Source: Diplonema papillatum (lineage: Eukaryota > Euglenozoa > Diplonemea > Diplonemida > Diplonemidae). From it: a stretch of 64,000 nt of DNA. Shown one piece after another: positions 8,408 through 18,713 of this stretch. The stretch spans positions 62,001 through 126,000 of the forward strand of contig JAPJBO010000405.1 in assembly GCA_030068145.1 (NCBI GenBank). Direction: 5' to 3'. Numbering within the stretch: position 1 is the first letter of the stretch; each line of letters starts with the position of its first letter. Made by a program: the position numbers and the translations under genes. The notes beneath the pieces are model-generated. The model was given only the letters and a program-made list of their open reading frames with translations. It was not told the origin of the DNA and searched no databases.

Positions 8408-10562
8408 CACGTCCGACCTAGCTGTGTGTGCTTATTGAGCAGTGCGAACTTGAAATGCAGGTACCACAAGGTAGGCTTGCATTTTCAAAGGCTAGTGTTA
8501 CTCGATACCGTCGTCCGAAGACGATCTCAATGTGGACGAAGACGATGATGACAGGCTCGTGATATCCAGCTCCATTTTTTGTATGCTGCGCTTTCGCGCC
8601 GCGTGTTTTTTTCTTGGGTTTCCCCGCCGGCAGCTCTGCCCCTGTGTGCTTGTTGAGCAGGGCCCGCCGCGCCCTGAAGCCGTCGTTTGAGAAGTGGCAC
8701 CCCCGTTCGCCAACCCTATTTTCGCGCACAACACCAACCTGGCTGACTCCCAATCGTGTGTTTCAAAAGGCGACGCCCGCTGGCGTTTGTTCGAGAAGTG
8801 GGCATCTCTTTGACCAATTTGCTCAACGCACACCACCAACCTGGGTGACCCGCATTCAGCGCGAACCGGGCCCGCTCACGCACTTGCAGTTCCAGGCAAC
8901 ATTGAGAGCGGTAGTGTGCAGGCAGACAGTGTTCACAGGGCTCGTGCTCCTTAATAAAGCCGTCCGTAGGGTCGGAGGATGAGGCCAGAACTTGCAGAAA
9001 GCGGCTTCAGTGCGGAAGGCTGGTCCAGCCTCTGTGCATCAATGCGCACAACCGACTGCAGGTGCGAGACGGCCGCGGTGCGGTTGTGTCGCCAGCCAGG
9101 GAAAATCAGAAAACACGTTCACACTGCCGCAAAACCTCGATGACATGCACGCTTGCGGAACACCAGAAGACAGCGCCTAGCCAGGCTGGTCATTTCCATG
9201 CGGTACAGAACACAATGTGAACCGACACCGTGCGCCCTGAATTCTCGTGCATGTGGACACAGCAGTAGCGCCAGCAGCAACACGACAGTAGCTGGTGCAC
9301 ACGGTCTCAGGAGAATACCGACCACCGGCTTGCAACGCTGTGGTCACGGAACCGGCAGAAGCGAGGAAGAGGATAGTGGACAAGCATCTCCCCCGTTATT
9401 GGAGCTGTGTCAGAAATGCCGGATGGCGCCGAAGACCACAGCGGAAGAAGAGAGCCTGCGCGTAGCAAGCCACGGCGGGCAGGTCTCTTCACGAGACGAG
9501 CCCGGATCGTGCCTTTTTGACGCCCAGCTGGGGACGCTTCTGACAAATCTTTGGAGAGATGGACCCTGCACTCTACCTCGCCGCTCCCTTCCCTCTCTTT
9601 TCCTTCGTCGGCTGTTGTCGAAAACAGCAGAAACAAACGACAGCCGAAACCCTCTCAACGAAACTCCCCGACCCTACCTTTTTTTTTTTTTTTTTTTGTT
9701 GCTCGTTTCAGGTACCATAAAAGGTACCAATGCTAACCTTGCCTTACGTGTTCGTGAAGTGTCGCGCCTCTTTTTATTCGGTGGTGGTCACTGGCCTGCA
9801 CGCGACCCGCGCCTCGCATCAACCCGGAGCACTGTGTTCGTGGTCGTCTATTTTGTGTGCGAACAACATGCATTGTTGGTACTAAGCATTCGTAGCTGGC
9901 AGCACTGCTACGTGAAACGTGAAACTTACCACACAGCAGGTGAGTTCCTGATGCGCACAAAGAAAAGAAAGTGCCGTACTAATTTCGGCATGCCCATATA
10001 TATGTAGCAGCCTCCCGCAGGTCACCCCAAGCCGATGATTTGTTTTGATGGCGCCACGTTCCACCTCAATCGTGCTCGACTGACGGGTGTCAAGTCCCAC
10101 GGACAGCTTGGACATCTCTGGCGGTGCTCAAACCCACCGAGTATATAGAGGCACGCTTTCTTTTGTTTTGTTTGTTCGAGCGTCTCCCCCCTTTCTCCTC
10201 TATTCCCCGTCTCGTCGTGCCGACAATGCCACGAGACACCCGCGCGGCTAACGCAAAGCATGATGACATGCGGTGGGATTTTTAGCCTCAAGAAGCTGGA
10301 GCTGAGTAATGGCAAAAAGTGCCCAAAGTACATCTGGCGAGGGATCCATACACGGGGTGAAGTCCAGCCTGGAGTGAAAGCTGGAGTTAAACAAGCGGGT
10401 GTCACACCCGCTTTTCGGGTGTGGATTTACTCGCGCTCTGATTGTAGCACGCCCGCTTTTCGGGTGTGACTCGGGCACACCCTCTTTAGCTCCCAGCCTC
10501 TGACGACCCTGTAAACGTCGTTTTGAAGCAAGTGTCCGTATCAAGATGTCGGCGGGTCTTCA
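8408..10562. other. Intergenic, no confident gene
   Basis: Two loosely similar direct segments around 8640-8860 share GAGAAGTGG and CACCAACCTGG blocks, suggesting an old local duplication. A 284-codon plus-strand frame at 9153-10007 crosses a T run, which makes it read FFFFFF, and shows no domain, so I do not call it. GGGTGT/ACACCC inverted strings around CCGCTTTTCGGGTGTG recur at 10405-10480. Confidence 0.5.
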
Positions 10563-10720
10563 CTTCGGCAAACCTTCACTTCAATTTCCGGACTGAAGTC
10601 CCAAGTCCGCAGTGAAGATCGCCGAAGTGGATTGTCGAAGTGAAGATTGTCGAAGTGAAGATCCCGCTTTGACAAATAGGGTCATCTGCCGAAGTGAAGA
10701 TTTGCCGAAGTGAAGAGCAA
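10563..10720. repeat. Cluster of CGAAGTGAAGAT repeats
   Basis: Strings of the type GCCGAAGTGAAGAT, GTCGAAGTGAAGAT and their inverse (CTTCACTTC) recur at least six times. The cluster directly precedes the 49-bp array and may share its origin. Confidence 0.75.
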
Positions 10721-10751
10721 ATTTTTGACCAAAATTTTTGACCCAAAATGT

Positions 10752-11157
10752 TAAGGGTCACAATTGCGACTGTGACTAAAGATTTTCATAGTGAAAATGT
10801 TAAGGGTCACAATCGCGACTGTGACTAAAGATTTTCATAGTGAAAATGTGAAGGGTCACAATCGCGACTGTGACTAAAGATTTTCATAGTGAAAATGTGA
10901 AGGGTCACAATCGCGACTGTGACTAAAGATTTTCATAGTGAAAATGTGAAGGGTCACAATCGCGACTGTGACTAAAGATTTTCATAGTGAAAATGTGAAG
11001 GGTCACAATCGCGACTGTGACTAAAGATTTTCATAGTGAAAATGTGAAGGGTCACAATCGCGACTGTGACTAAAGATTTTCATAGTGAAAATGTGAAGGG
11101 TCACAATCGCGACTGTGACTAAAGATTTTCATAGTGAAAATGTGAAGGGTCACAATC
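10752..11157. repeat. 49-bp tandem array, about 8 copies, near-palindromic core
   Basis: A 49-bp unit repeats head to tail about eight times with almost no variation. Each unit contains GTCACAATCGCGACTGTGAC, an imperfect inverted repeat centred on TCGCGA, followed by CTAAAGATTTTCATAGTGAA. The first unit differs at one base of the core, and the first two have TTAAGGG instead of TGAAGGG. The array ends about 570 bp upstream of the ATG of the first TPR gene. It could be a satellite seed or a cluster of protein-binding sites. Confidence 0.93.
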
Positions 11158-11730
11158 GCGGCTGGACCTCACCGTGTACGTGGCGATGCCCCCCCAACCC
11201 CCCCCTGAAAAAGCGGCGATCGAGCTCTTCATCTGTTGCTGACTCGAATCCCCCGCCACCGCCCCCGTTCCTCTCGTTCTCTTCCCTTCTCCTGTTTTTC
11301 TGCCATCCCCGAACCTTGCCCACACACAGTCTCTTCCTGTGGTTCAATCTCTACTTGTTTCGGTGTTTGTCTACAGCCACAGCCGTGCCGTACGCTCTGT
11401 TCTTGCGGAGAGAGTTAGCGCTGAGGAATGTGCGAGAACCAGAAACCGGTTGCCGATTCAGGCATCATGAAAGGGGACAGCTTACGACTGGAAGGCGAGG
11501 GGAGAAGCCGCGAAAGGCCTTTTTTTGTGTTAAAAACACCGACTGTACTGCAACTTGATAGTTGGCAGCGTACCACATGAACCGTACCGACACAGCGTTA
11601 GTTCCGCTCGTGCGCACAAACAAAAGCAGCGTCCTTGAAGCCCTGCATTCAAACCCGCATACATACCCCACGGAACACGATATCTAGTAAACACTCTGTA
11701 CTAACGTCCCAAAAAGAGAAAAGGGAAGAA
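11158..11730. other. Upstream region of TPR gene 1
   Basis: This is C/T-rich in its first half and purine-rich immediately before the ATG at 11731. No TATA-like element at a convincing distance and no RNA gene could be seen. The purine-rich stretch directly before the ATG resembles that of the second TPR gene, but the rest of the upstream DNA does not. Confidence 0.45.
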
Positions 11731-13473
11731 ATGCCGTCAGTGGACTACCCTTTCGACGTCACCGGCTACCGCCGTTCAGACACGACGTGCGGGCACGTCC
11801 AGCGCGGGCTCGTGTGGCAGTACGGGTACCACCACGAAGAAGCGATCGCGTGCTACGAACGGAGCCTGGCACGCGACCCGCAGAACGCGTTCGCCCTGTG
11901 GGGCATCGCTTACTGCGTCGGGCCCAACTACAACAAGCCGTGGGAGGCGTGCGGCGACGACGAGCAGAAGGCAAGCTACGCCGCCGCCCGCGACCACCTG
12001 CAGCGCGCGCAGGCGGCGCCCCGCAAAACGCCCCTCGAAGCCAGCCTGATCTCCGCCCTGCGCGAGCGGTACCCGGAAGACTCGCTGTCGCTCGAGAAGT
12101 CGGGCGCGTGGGCGCAGAACTACGCCAACGCGATGCGAGCCGTCTACGGCCGGCACCCCGACGACCCCGACGCCGCGGCGCTTTTCGCGGAGGCCGTCAT
12201 GGGCCTGCGGCCGTGGGCCCTCTGGCTGCGGACGGGATCGCCGTCGTTCCCCGAGACGCTGGAGATCAAGAGCTTGCTGGAAGGCTGGCTGCGGAGGGGC
12301 GCCCCGCACCACCCCGGCATCTGCCATTTTTACATCCACCTGATGGAGCTGTCGAGCGAGCCCGAAGCCGCGCTGATCGCGTGCGAGCCGCTGGAAAACA
12401 TGATAGCAGATGCGGGGCATTTGACGCACATGCCGAGCCACATCTACGTCCAAACCGGGGACTACGAAGGGGCCATGCGCGCGAACCGGCGGGCCGTCGA
12501 AGCGGACGGGAAGTACTTCGCATCCGCCGGCCCTCACAAATTCTACAGCCTGTACCGGTACCACGACTTGCACTTCCTCGCGTGGGCGGCGATGCTTGCG
12601 GGGAACTTTTCGAAGGCGTTCGGCGCCGCGCAGGAGATGGTGAAGCTGACGCCCGCTGCGTTCCTCACGGAGCCGTACCGCAACGAGTCGACCTGCATCC
12701 AGCCGCTGCCGGCGGCGGACTGGTTCGAGTCGATGGTCGCCGTCCACATCCACGTGCTCGTCCGGTTCGGGAAGTGGCGCGTCATCGCGAACGAAGACCC
12801 CGCCAAGTGGCAGGCGAGGCACCCCGAAACCGGCGCGTTCGTCTTCACCACGACGCGGATCGCACTTTCTTACGCGAAAGCCGTCGCGCACGCTGCGCTG
12901 GCCGGCGTCGCACACAAGAAGAGGGATGATCGCGCCAAGAAGTGCCACCTGCAGCGCGGCAGGGAGGCGAAGGACGCGTTCTACGAGGCGAGGCGGCACC
13001 TCGCGGAGCATACCCCGGGGAGGCGCGCGATGAACAACCTGGTCACCGTGATTTACGACGTGGCGGAGCAGGTGCTGCTGGGGGAGCTGGTGTACCGCGA
13101 GGGGGACGTGGAAGGCGGGCTGGCGCACTTGGAGCGGGCGGTGGCGTTGTGCGACGGCGGCGACGATCCCGAGAAGAACCTGACGTACGACGAGCCGTGG
13201 GGGTGGATGATGCCGCCCAGGCAGGCGCTGGCGGCGTTGGCGCTGGAGGCGGGGCTGGTGGAGAGGGCGGCGAAGGCGCACGAAGAGACTCTGGGCATCG
13301 CTGGCACCTGCAGGAGGGCGCAGGTCTACCCGAACAACGTGTGGGACCTCAGGGGCATCGTCGAGTGTTACCAGAAGCTGGGCAAGGACACAACGCAGTT
13401 CCGTGACCGTTTAGCGCAAGCAAACTTGCTGACAGATGTTCGCATCACGGCTTCTTGTCTCTGCCAGTGCTAA
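11731..13473 (+). CDS. TPR-type repeat protein, copy 1 (580 aa)
   Basis: Biochemical role unknown; TPR-like helical repeats normally mediate protein-protein contacts. It is intronless, 580 residues from the ATG at 11731, chosen because the second copy starts at the same residue (MPS.DYPF). Residues about 28-62 (HEEAIACYERSLARDPQNAF) look like a TPR helix pair. Around residues 185-265 the protein has a His-rich block with HPGICHFYIHLMELS, then AGHLTHMPSHIYVQTGDYEG, a pattern I associate with a bacterial and fungal TPR-protein family. The C terminus is CLCQC, an alternating Cys motif of a kind that can be lipidated. Codons are much richer in G/C at the third position than surrounding DNA, which also produces a spurious 501-codon antisense frame. 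An upstream ATG at 11635 extends the frame by 32 residues but is not conserved in copy 2. Confidence 0.9.
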   Translation: MPSVDYPFDVTGYRRSDTTCGHVQRGLVWQYGYHHEEAIACYERSLARDPQNAFALWGIAYCVGPNYNKPWEACGDDEQKASYAAARDHLQRAQAAPRKTPLEASLISALRERYPEDSLSLEKSGAWAQNYANAMRAVYGRHPDDPDAAALFAEAVMGLRPWALWLRTGSPSFPETLEIKSLLEGWLRRGAPHHPGICHFYIHLMELSSEPEAALIACEPLENMIADAGHLTHMPSHIYVQTGDYEGAMRANRRAVEADGKYFASAGPHKFYSLYRYHDLHFLAWAAMLAGNFSKAFGAAQEMVKLTPAAFLTEPYRNESTCIQPLPAADWFESMVAVHIHVLVRFGKWRVIANEDPAKWQARHPETGAFVFTTTRIALSYAKAVAHAALAGVAHKKRDDRAKKCHLQRGREAKDAFYEARRHLAEHTPGRRAMNNLVTVIYDVAEQVLLGELVYREGDVEGGLAHLERAVALCDGGDDPEKNLTYDEPWGWMMPPRQALAALALEAGLVERAAKAHEETLGIAGTCRRAQVYPNNVWDLRGIVECYQKLGKDTTQFRDRLAQANLLTDVRITASCLCQC

Positions 13474-16400
13474 GTTGCGTGTAAACTTATACACTGTCCT
13501 ACTCGCGACACCCTCCTGTCAAAGTACTCAAAGTACGTCCCCTTTTGGCAGAAGCCACTTCATGTAGACGGTAGTAGTATTTAGCTTCACAATTTCTTGC
13601 CCTATTCCCTGTCATCCTCGTGATATACCCCTGTCGAGATCGATCCGACAGTTCGCAAGGAGGCGCAGCTCACTAACCAGTCTCAGAACTGATGCTGGCA
13701 AACAAACAAACTGACAAACAAATTAAGAAGAAGAGGACAACACCCGACCTATTTTTGGAATGCACGCAAAACGCACTTGTTCGCTTCTTTTTTCTTTTTT
13801 TTTTTTGCGATAAGCAGTAACTACCTCCTAAGAGAGCATACTCGTTACTGCTAAAAAGTAACGGTGGCAGCGGTTTAACCCGAACGTACAGGTCAAATCG
13901 CAAAAACAAATTTACTCTTTGAAGGTTCGCCCTTTTCTTTAGGCGAAAAATGGCATCTGGATGCGGGAAGCAAATCTTATCATTTGTTGGGACAAAGCAA
14001 GCCTGTGCGTTTTGTGGTGTAGTTTATGGCAACAAACCATCAGAACCAAACAACGCCCTGATTGGCAGAGAACCTGGGTCAACCTCCACACTGGCCTGAC
14101 TCGTTGCTGTCAATTTTGAAGTTATTGTAGAAGGTCTCTTCCTGCAAAGAAGCCAGTGGATCGCATACGCACGTCAAAAACAGGGCAAACCACGTCGTTA
14201 GTGCAACACGAGTTGAGAAAAGTCTATGCACAAGCGACGCGCGGGCTTGTTCTTTTCGACGTCGCCGTTTTCCCCCCCACCATCTCTTAGCCGGGGTTCC
14301 CGCATCCAAACTCCCAGGGAACCAAAGCGATAGGCGATCACCCTCGGTGAGAGCATCATCGCCAAAGAGATTATTCAGCCGGGAAACACTCGTTCACCCC
14401 AAGTGACCGATTCACATGCTGGTGAACATGTTCTTGCACCCCCTTGCATCTTCCTCATTACCATTCGACACCCAGCCTCAATGGTCAACCGGAAACTCGA
14501 AAAATACCGCCCGCTTTCTTTTTTACCCGGTCGCGATGCATTGCAAAGCAGAAGACCAACGGTGGAATCTCACCAACGACCTGGAGTTGTGAGAAAGAAA
14601 ATTCATCAGAGGCGGCAGTGTTCTGCCCGAACATTAAACTACGACGATTTTTGCCCCATCTCCAAAAGCCTCCGACCGGCATAAAGAAACCGAACGTCTC
14701 GAACGTCTTCAACGTAGCCTTCGACAAATAGTAGGCTGCACTATTCCATCCTTCCCCATTCTTTTTGTCGCCATACAGGAAAAGCACTGGGGCCTTGAAC
14801 TCCGTCCTTCTCCAGTATGTGGAGTACCTTTTTCCGATGCAACCAGGCAGGGGGGGTCAGTCTGACAAGTCAGCTTCACACCACTGTTCTGTCTGCAGAC
14901 ACTCAGGTTCCACGCTGATGATGGTCCGCCCAATGCGTCCATGGCTCAAAGGGTGCAGACGGGACACGTGCAGAGTGCCCCTCCAAGCACGTGCCATGGG
15001 ATCCCCACCGGTACGGTACACGAGCGTCGAGGAGCAGAAATGCGACCTTGACACGTACACGTCACCACCGCCCCACCAATAGATCGAGAAGCTTGGCCCC
15101 TGGAATCAGAATTCCACTGTTTACGCAGAAGCCCGCTGTGTCCAAAGTGACCACAAAAGGCAAAGAGTTGGTTGGCACTCAGCCTTTACGCAACCGGAAA
15201 CGTCGAGGCAAGTGGACGTATCCGGAATCTTGGCGAGATGCGAGCAAAGATGAAAAGCCTCTCTCTCTTCTTTCTTGTCTCGGGTTGCAAGGAGTTGCTT
15301 ATTGCTCCCCGTGGTCCTTGTTGCTGAGGTGATGCTCCAGACCAGCAGTTCCCCCGCACACTAAACAGCAATACAGCAGCAGTTCGCAGCACTTCCTCTC
15401 TTTTTTTGCGCATGTTCTTGATCCCGTTCTCTATCTCTCTCCTCTCTCTGTTCCCTTCATTCTTCTTCTTCTTCCACGAGAATTCTTTTTTCCACCAGAA
15501 AAGAAACGACCATTGTGGGACCGCAAATTCTTTGCAAAACAAAGCAAAAATAAACCACCTCACCTTCGAAGGTGGGCCAGTCTGACACTTGCTGTCGTTG
15601 GGTGATAAAGGAAAACCCTAGGTCCAAAGGGGAAAACAAGCAAGCAAATTACGCAAAGTCGCCAGACCTCAGAACGACGTCATTCGTCGACCGCACAAAA
15701 AAACAAGCTGCTTGAGGAGAAATATTTCGTTCACTCAAATGATACCGCCCCAAACGAACCAGGGAGTAGCTACAGGCCGACAGCGTTCCGAGTTTTTGTC
15801 GCCAACCCAGAAAGCCTAGCTGCAGCCCCCTGTCAGTCAAAAGGAGCGCTCCTCACCCCCCACCTTCGCTGCCATTCTTTTGGGATCTTCCCATCTTTGG
15901 CTCCCCACTACACAAAAGCCCCATACCGCGTTCGAACTCTTGTTGTTTTTTGTTCTCCCTCTCTTGACCTTTCAGATCTGGTTGCAATATCACGACCAGT
16001 AGTCGTACATTTGTTGCATTAGTGTGTGGGCCTTTGAAGCGTGGATGATGCCTCTCGCGCTGCTCCCCTTGAGGTTCCTGGCTCATGCCAAAGCGCCGCC
16101 GCCCGGGTTAAGGGGTTGCGGCATCAGGGCCAGGGAGGCTGTTCGGAGGGGTCACGACAAAATTTGTTGCATTAGTGTGATTGTCAGGCCTTCGACTACC
16201 CTGAGCAACACTCCGCGTCTACGTCACAGCAGATAGAACGCGTTTGTTGCGCCGCCGCGGGGCAGCAGCCTACGAGTGGGTGTCGTTGTTGCCTCCCGGC
16301 CGGAGCCATCGTTGGCTGACTCCGGCGGACCAATAGTCTAGTATAGACGTCGTCCAAGACGTACCGACGAGCAACGAGCGAAGGAGTTATGTGCAGTGTT

Positions 16401-16483
16401 TCCTCACACGCTGCGGGACCCCGGATCATGATGACCGGTCTGAATAGGGGGCGCACGGTGTACCTGCCGGCCAAGAAGGCCCC
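13474..16483. other. Intergenic, no confident gene
   Basis: Three kilobases without a supported gene. Contents are a T run near 13789-13806, a member of a dispersed repeat at 14862-14995 and C/T-rich stretches. Two strings of the form TTTGTTGCATTAGTGTG occur at 16010-16027 and 16161-16177. The frames present (125 codons or fewer) show no domain. Confidence 0.5.
14862..14995 (+). repeat. Dispersed repeat family, copy 2
   Basis: Ordered similarity to 3430-3560, including CACTGTTCTGTCTGCAGACA, CTCAGGTTCCACGCTGA and GTGCAGACGGGACACGTGCA. A shorter piece recurs near 38308-38415. No terminal repeats are visible. Confidence 0.6.
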
Positions 16484-16756
16484 GATTTGAAACCCAGATC
16501 CCTAAGTGCTTGGTGGAAAGCGGGCGACATCAGCCCACAGAGTTGAAGACAGATGCGATGCAAGGTCGACCTAGAGCAGAGTGGTGTTAAAGTATACAGC
16601 ACTCTGTGGTGTATACTTTAACACCACTCTGCACAAAGTGGTCAATACCTGATGATGCAGGCACCAGAAGGGTATAACCTGTCGCCGGAAACACAAAAAC
16701 CGAGAAGCAAGACCCCGATTTAAAACCCCGATCCCTGAGCGAACCACTGGAAGCAA
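16484..16756. repeat. Direct repeat pair flanking a hairpin upstream of TPR gene 2
   Basis: Positions 16484-16525 (CCCCGATTTGAAACCC then GATCCCTAAG) and 16712-16750 (CCCCGATTTAAAACCCC then GATCCCTGAG) are related direct copies about 230 bp apart. The hairpin at 16576-16632 lies between them. The second copy ends about 65 bp before the TPR gene 2 start. Confidence 0.65.
16576..16632. repeat. Perfect 23-bp stem hairpin
   Basis: Arms 16576-16598 and 16610-16632 are perfectly complementary over 23 bp (GCAGAGTGGTGTTAAAG...), with an 11-nt loop. Part of the loop (GCACTCTG) echoes the arm sequence. It lies 184 bp upstream of the TPR gene 2 ATG. Possible roles are a small-RNA precursor, a regulatory structure or a minimal inverted-repeat element. 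Confidence 0.9.
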
Positions 16757-16816
16757 GTGCCGGATGCGCGAAAGCACCAAAACGACAGGGGAAGCGAGGG
16801 GAAAAGGGGGGAGAAA

Positions 16817-18562
16817 ATGCCGTCGGCGGACTACCCGTTCAACGTCGACGGCTACCGCCGTTCAGACACGACGTGCGAGTATGCACACCGCGGGCTCGTG
16901 TGGCAGTACGGGTACAACCACGAAGAAGCGATCGCGTGCTACGAACGGAGCCTGGCACGCGACCCGCAGAACGCGTTCGCCCTGTGGGGCATCGCTTACT
17001 GCGTCGGGCCCAACTACAACAAGCCGTGGGACGCGTGCGGCGACGACGAGCAGAAGGCAAGCTACGCCGTCGCCCGCGACCACCTGCAGCGCGCGCAGGC
17101 GGCAGCCCACAAGACGCCGTTCGCAGCCAGCCTGATCTCCGCCCTGCGCGAGCGGTACCCGGAAGACTCGTTTTCGCTCGAAAAGTCGGGCGCGTGGGCA
17201 CAAAACTACGCCGACGCGATGCGAACTGTCTACGGCCGGCACTCCGACGACCCCGACGCAGCGTCACTTTTTGCGGAAGCCGTGATGAACATCAAACCGT
17301 GGGCCCTCTGGGCGCATGACACAGGCGCGCCGACGTTCCCCGAGACGCTGGAGATCAAGAGCTTGCTGGAAGGCTGGCTGCGGAAAGGCGCCCCGCACCA
17401 CCCCGGCATCTGCCATTTTTACATCCACCTGATGGAGCTGTCGAGCGAGCCCGAAGCCGCGCTGATCGCGTGCGAGCCGCTGGAAAACATGATAGCAGAC
17501 GCGGGGCATTTGACGCACATGCCGAGCCACATCTACGTCCAAACCGGGGACTACGAAGGGGCCATGCGCGCGAACCGGCGGGCCGTCGAAGCGGACATGC
17601 GGTACTTGGCGTCCGCCGGCCCGCGCAACTTTTACAGCCTGTACCGGTACCACGACTTGCACTTCCTCGCGTGGGCGGCGATGCTTGCGGGGAACTTCTT
17701 CAAGGCGTACGACGCCGCGCAGGAGATGGTGAAGCTGACGCCCGTCGCACTCCTCACGGAGCCGTACCGCAACGAGTCGACCTGCATCCAAGCGCCGGCC
17801 CCGGCGGATTGGTTCGAGCCGATGGTCGCGACGTACCTGCACGTGCTCGTCCGGTTTGGGAAGTGGCGCGACATCGCGAACGAAGACCCCGCCAAGTGGC
17901 AGGCGAGGCACCCCGAAACCGGCGCGTTCGTCTTCACCACGACGCGGATCGCACTTTTTTACGCGAAAGCCGTCGCGCACGCTGCGCTGGCCGGCGTCGC
18001 ACACAAGAAGAGGGACGAGCAAGCCGAAGCACGCCACCTGCAGAGCGGCAGGGAGGCGAAGGACGCGTTCTACGAGGCGAGGCGGCACCTCGCGGAGCAT
18101 ACCCCGGGGAGGCGTGTGATGAACAACCTGGTCACCGTGATTTACGACGTGGCGGAGCAGGTGCTGCTGGGGGAGCTGGTGTACCGCGAGGGGGACGTGG
18201 AAGGCGGGCTGGCGCACTTGGACCGGGCGGCGGCGTTGTGCGACGGCGGCGACGATCCGTCGAAGCACATCGTGTTCGACGAGCCGTGGGGGTGGATGAT
18301 GCCGCCCAGGCAGGCGCTGGCGGCGTTGGCGCTGGAGGCGGGGCTGGTGGAGAGGGCGGCGAAGGCGCACGAAGAGACTCTGGGCATCGCTGGCACCTGC
18401 AAGAGGGCGCAGGTCTTCCCGGACAACGTGTGGGACCTCAGGGGCATCGTCGAGTGTTACCAGAAGCTGGGCAAGGACGCGGAGCAGTTCCACGACCGTC
18501 TGGCAGAAGCTGACCTGCTGACGGATGTTCGCATCACGGCTTCTTGTCTTTGCCAGTGCTAG
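16817..18562 (+). CDS. TPR-type repeat protein, copy 2 (581 aa)
   Basis: A close paralogue of the gene at 11731-13473, in the same orientation and intronless, 581 residues from the ATG at 16817 (context GAAAATGCC). Most residues match copy 1. Differences cluster in a few places: after the first TPR (YAHRGLVWQYGYNHEEA), around FNIKPWALWAHDTGAP in the middle, and near EQAEARHLQSGREA. The motifs AGHLTHMPSHIYVQTGDYEG and C-terminal CLCQC are identical. Upstream and downstream DNA is not shared with copy 1 beyond a few tens of bases, so either the duplication is old and the coding part has been kept similar by selection or gene conversion, or only the transcript part was copied. The lack of introns in both copies would fit a retrocopy, though copy 1 is intronless too. 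Role as for copy 1. Confidence 0.9.
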   Translation: MPSADYPFNVDGYRRSDTTCEYAHRGLVWQYGYNHEEAIACYERSLARDPQNAFALWGIAYCVGPNYNKPWDACGDDEQKASYAVARDHLQRAQAAAHKTPFAASLISALRERYPEDSFSLEKSGAWAQNYADAMRTVYGRHSDDPDAASLFAEAVMNIKPWALWAHDTGAPTFPETLEIKSLLEGWLRKGAPHHPGICHFYIHLMELSSEPEAALIACEPLENMIADAGHLTHMPSHIYVQTGDYEGAMRANRRAVEADMRYLASAGPRNFYSLYRYHDLHFLAWAAMLAGNFFKAYDAAQEMVKLTPVALLTEPYRNESTCIQAPAPADWFEPMVATYLHVLVRFGKWRDIANEDPAKWQARHPETGAFVFTTTRIALFYAKAVAHAALAGVAHKKRDEQAEARHLQSGREAKDAFYEARRHLAEHTPGRRVMNNLVTVIYDVAEQVLLGELVYREGDVEGGLAHLDRAAALCDGGDDPSKHIVFDEPWGWMMPPRQALAALALEAGLVERAAKAHEETLGIAGTCKRAQVFPDNVWDLRGIVECYQKLGKDAEQFHDRLAEADLLTDVRITASCLCQC

Positions 18563-18604
18563 CGCAGCCTATCTGATCGGGCGGCCACCTTCGGCACCTT
18601 GAGG

Positions 18605-18713
18605 AAATTGTCAGGCTGCTCCAAGAAGCTGAGCAAAGGCACAGTGCAGTTCCACACCGCTTGGCAGAAGCTGAGATGTTCGCATCACGGCTTCTTGTCT
18701 TTGCCAGTGCTAG
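18605..18713 (+). pseudogene. Broken tandem copy of TPR gene 3' end
   Basis: This segment repeats the last about 110 bp of the TPR gene 2 coding region. It runs from CAAGAAGCTGAGCAAAGGC through CAGTTCCACACCG to GATGTTCGCATCACGGCTTC, and continues past the stop into GCGCAGCCT. It lacks about 13 bp after GCAGAAGCTGA, so the frame is broken. The last part, including the stop and the following bases, is nearly identical to the gene, which indicates a recent local duplication of its 3' end. Confidence 0.85.

Noticed and set aside
9153..10007. 284-codon plus-strand ORF
   Set aside because: It passes through a T-run, shows no domain, and its composition changes along its length. It is probably a chance frame.
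11787..12929. 380-codon plus-strand ORF in another frame of TPR gene 1
   Set aside because: Arg/Ala/Pro-rich frame-shifted reading of the same GC-rich codons, with no independent support.
11776..13281. 501-codon minus-strand ORF inside TPR gene 1
   Set aside because: It mirrors the GC-rich third positions of the sense gene, is Arg/Val/Leu-rich and has no domain. The equivalent in TPR gene 2 (17264-18493) is likewise an antisense shadow.
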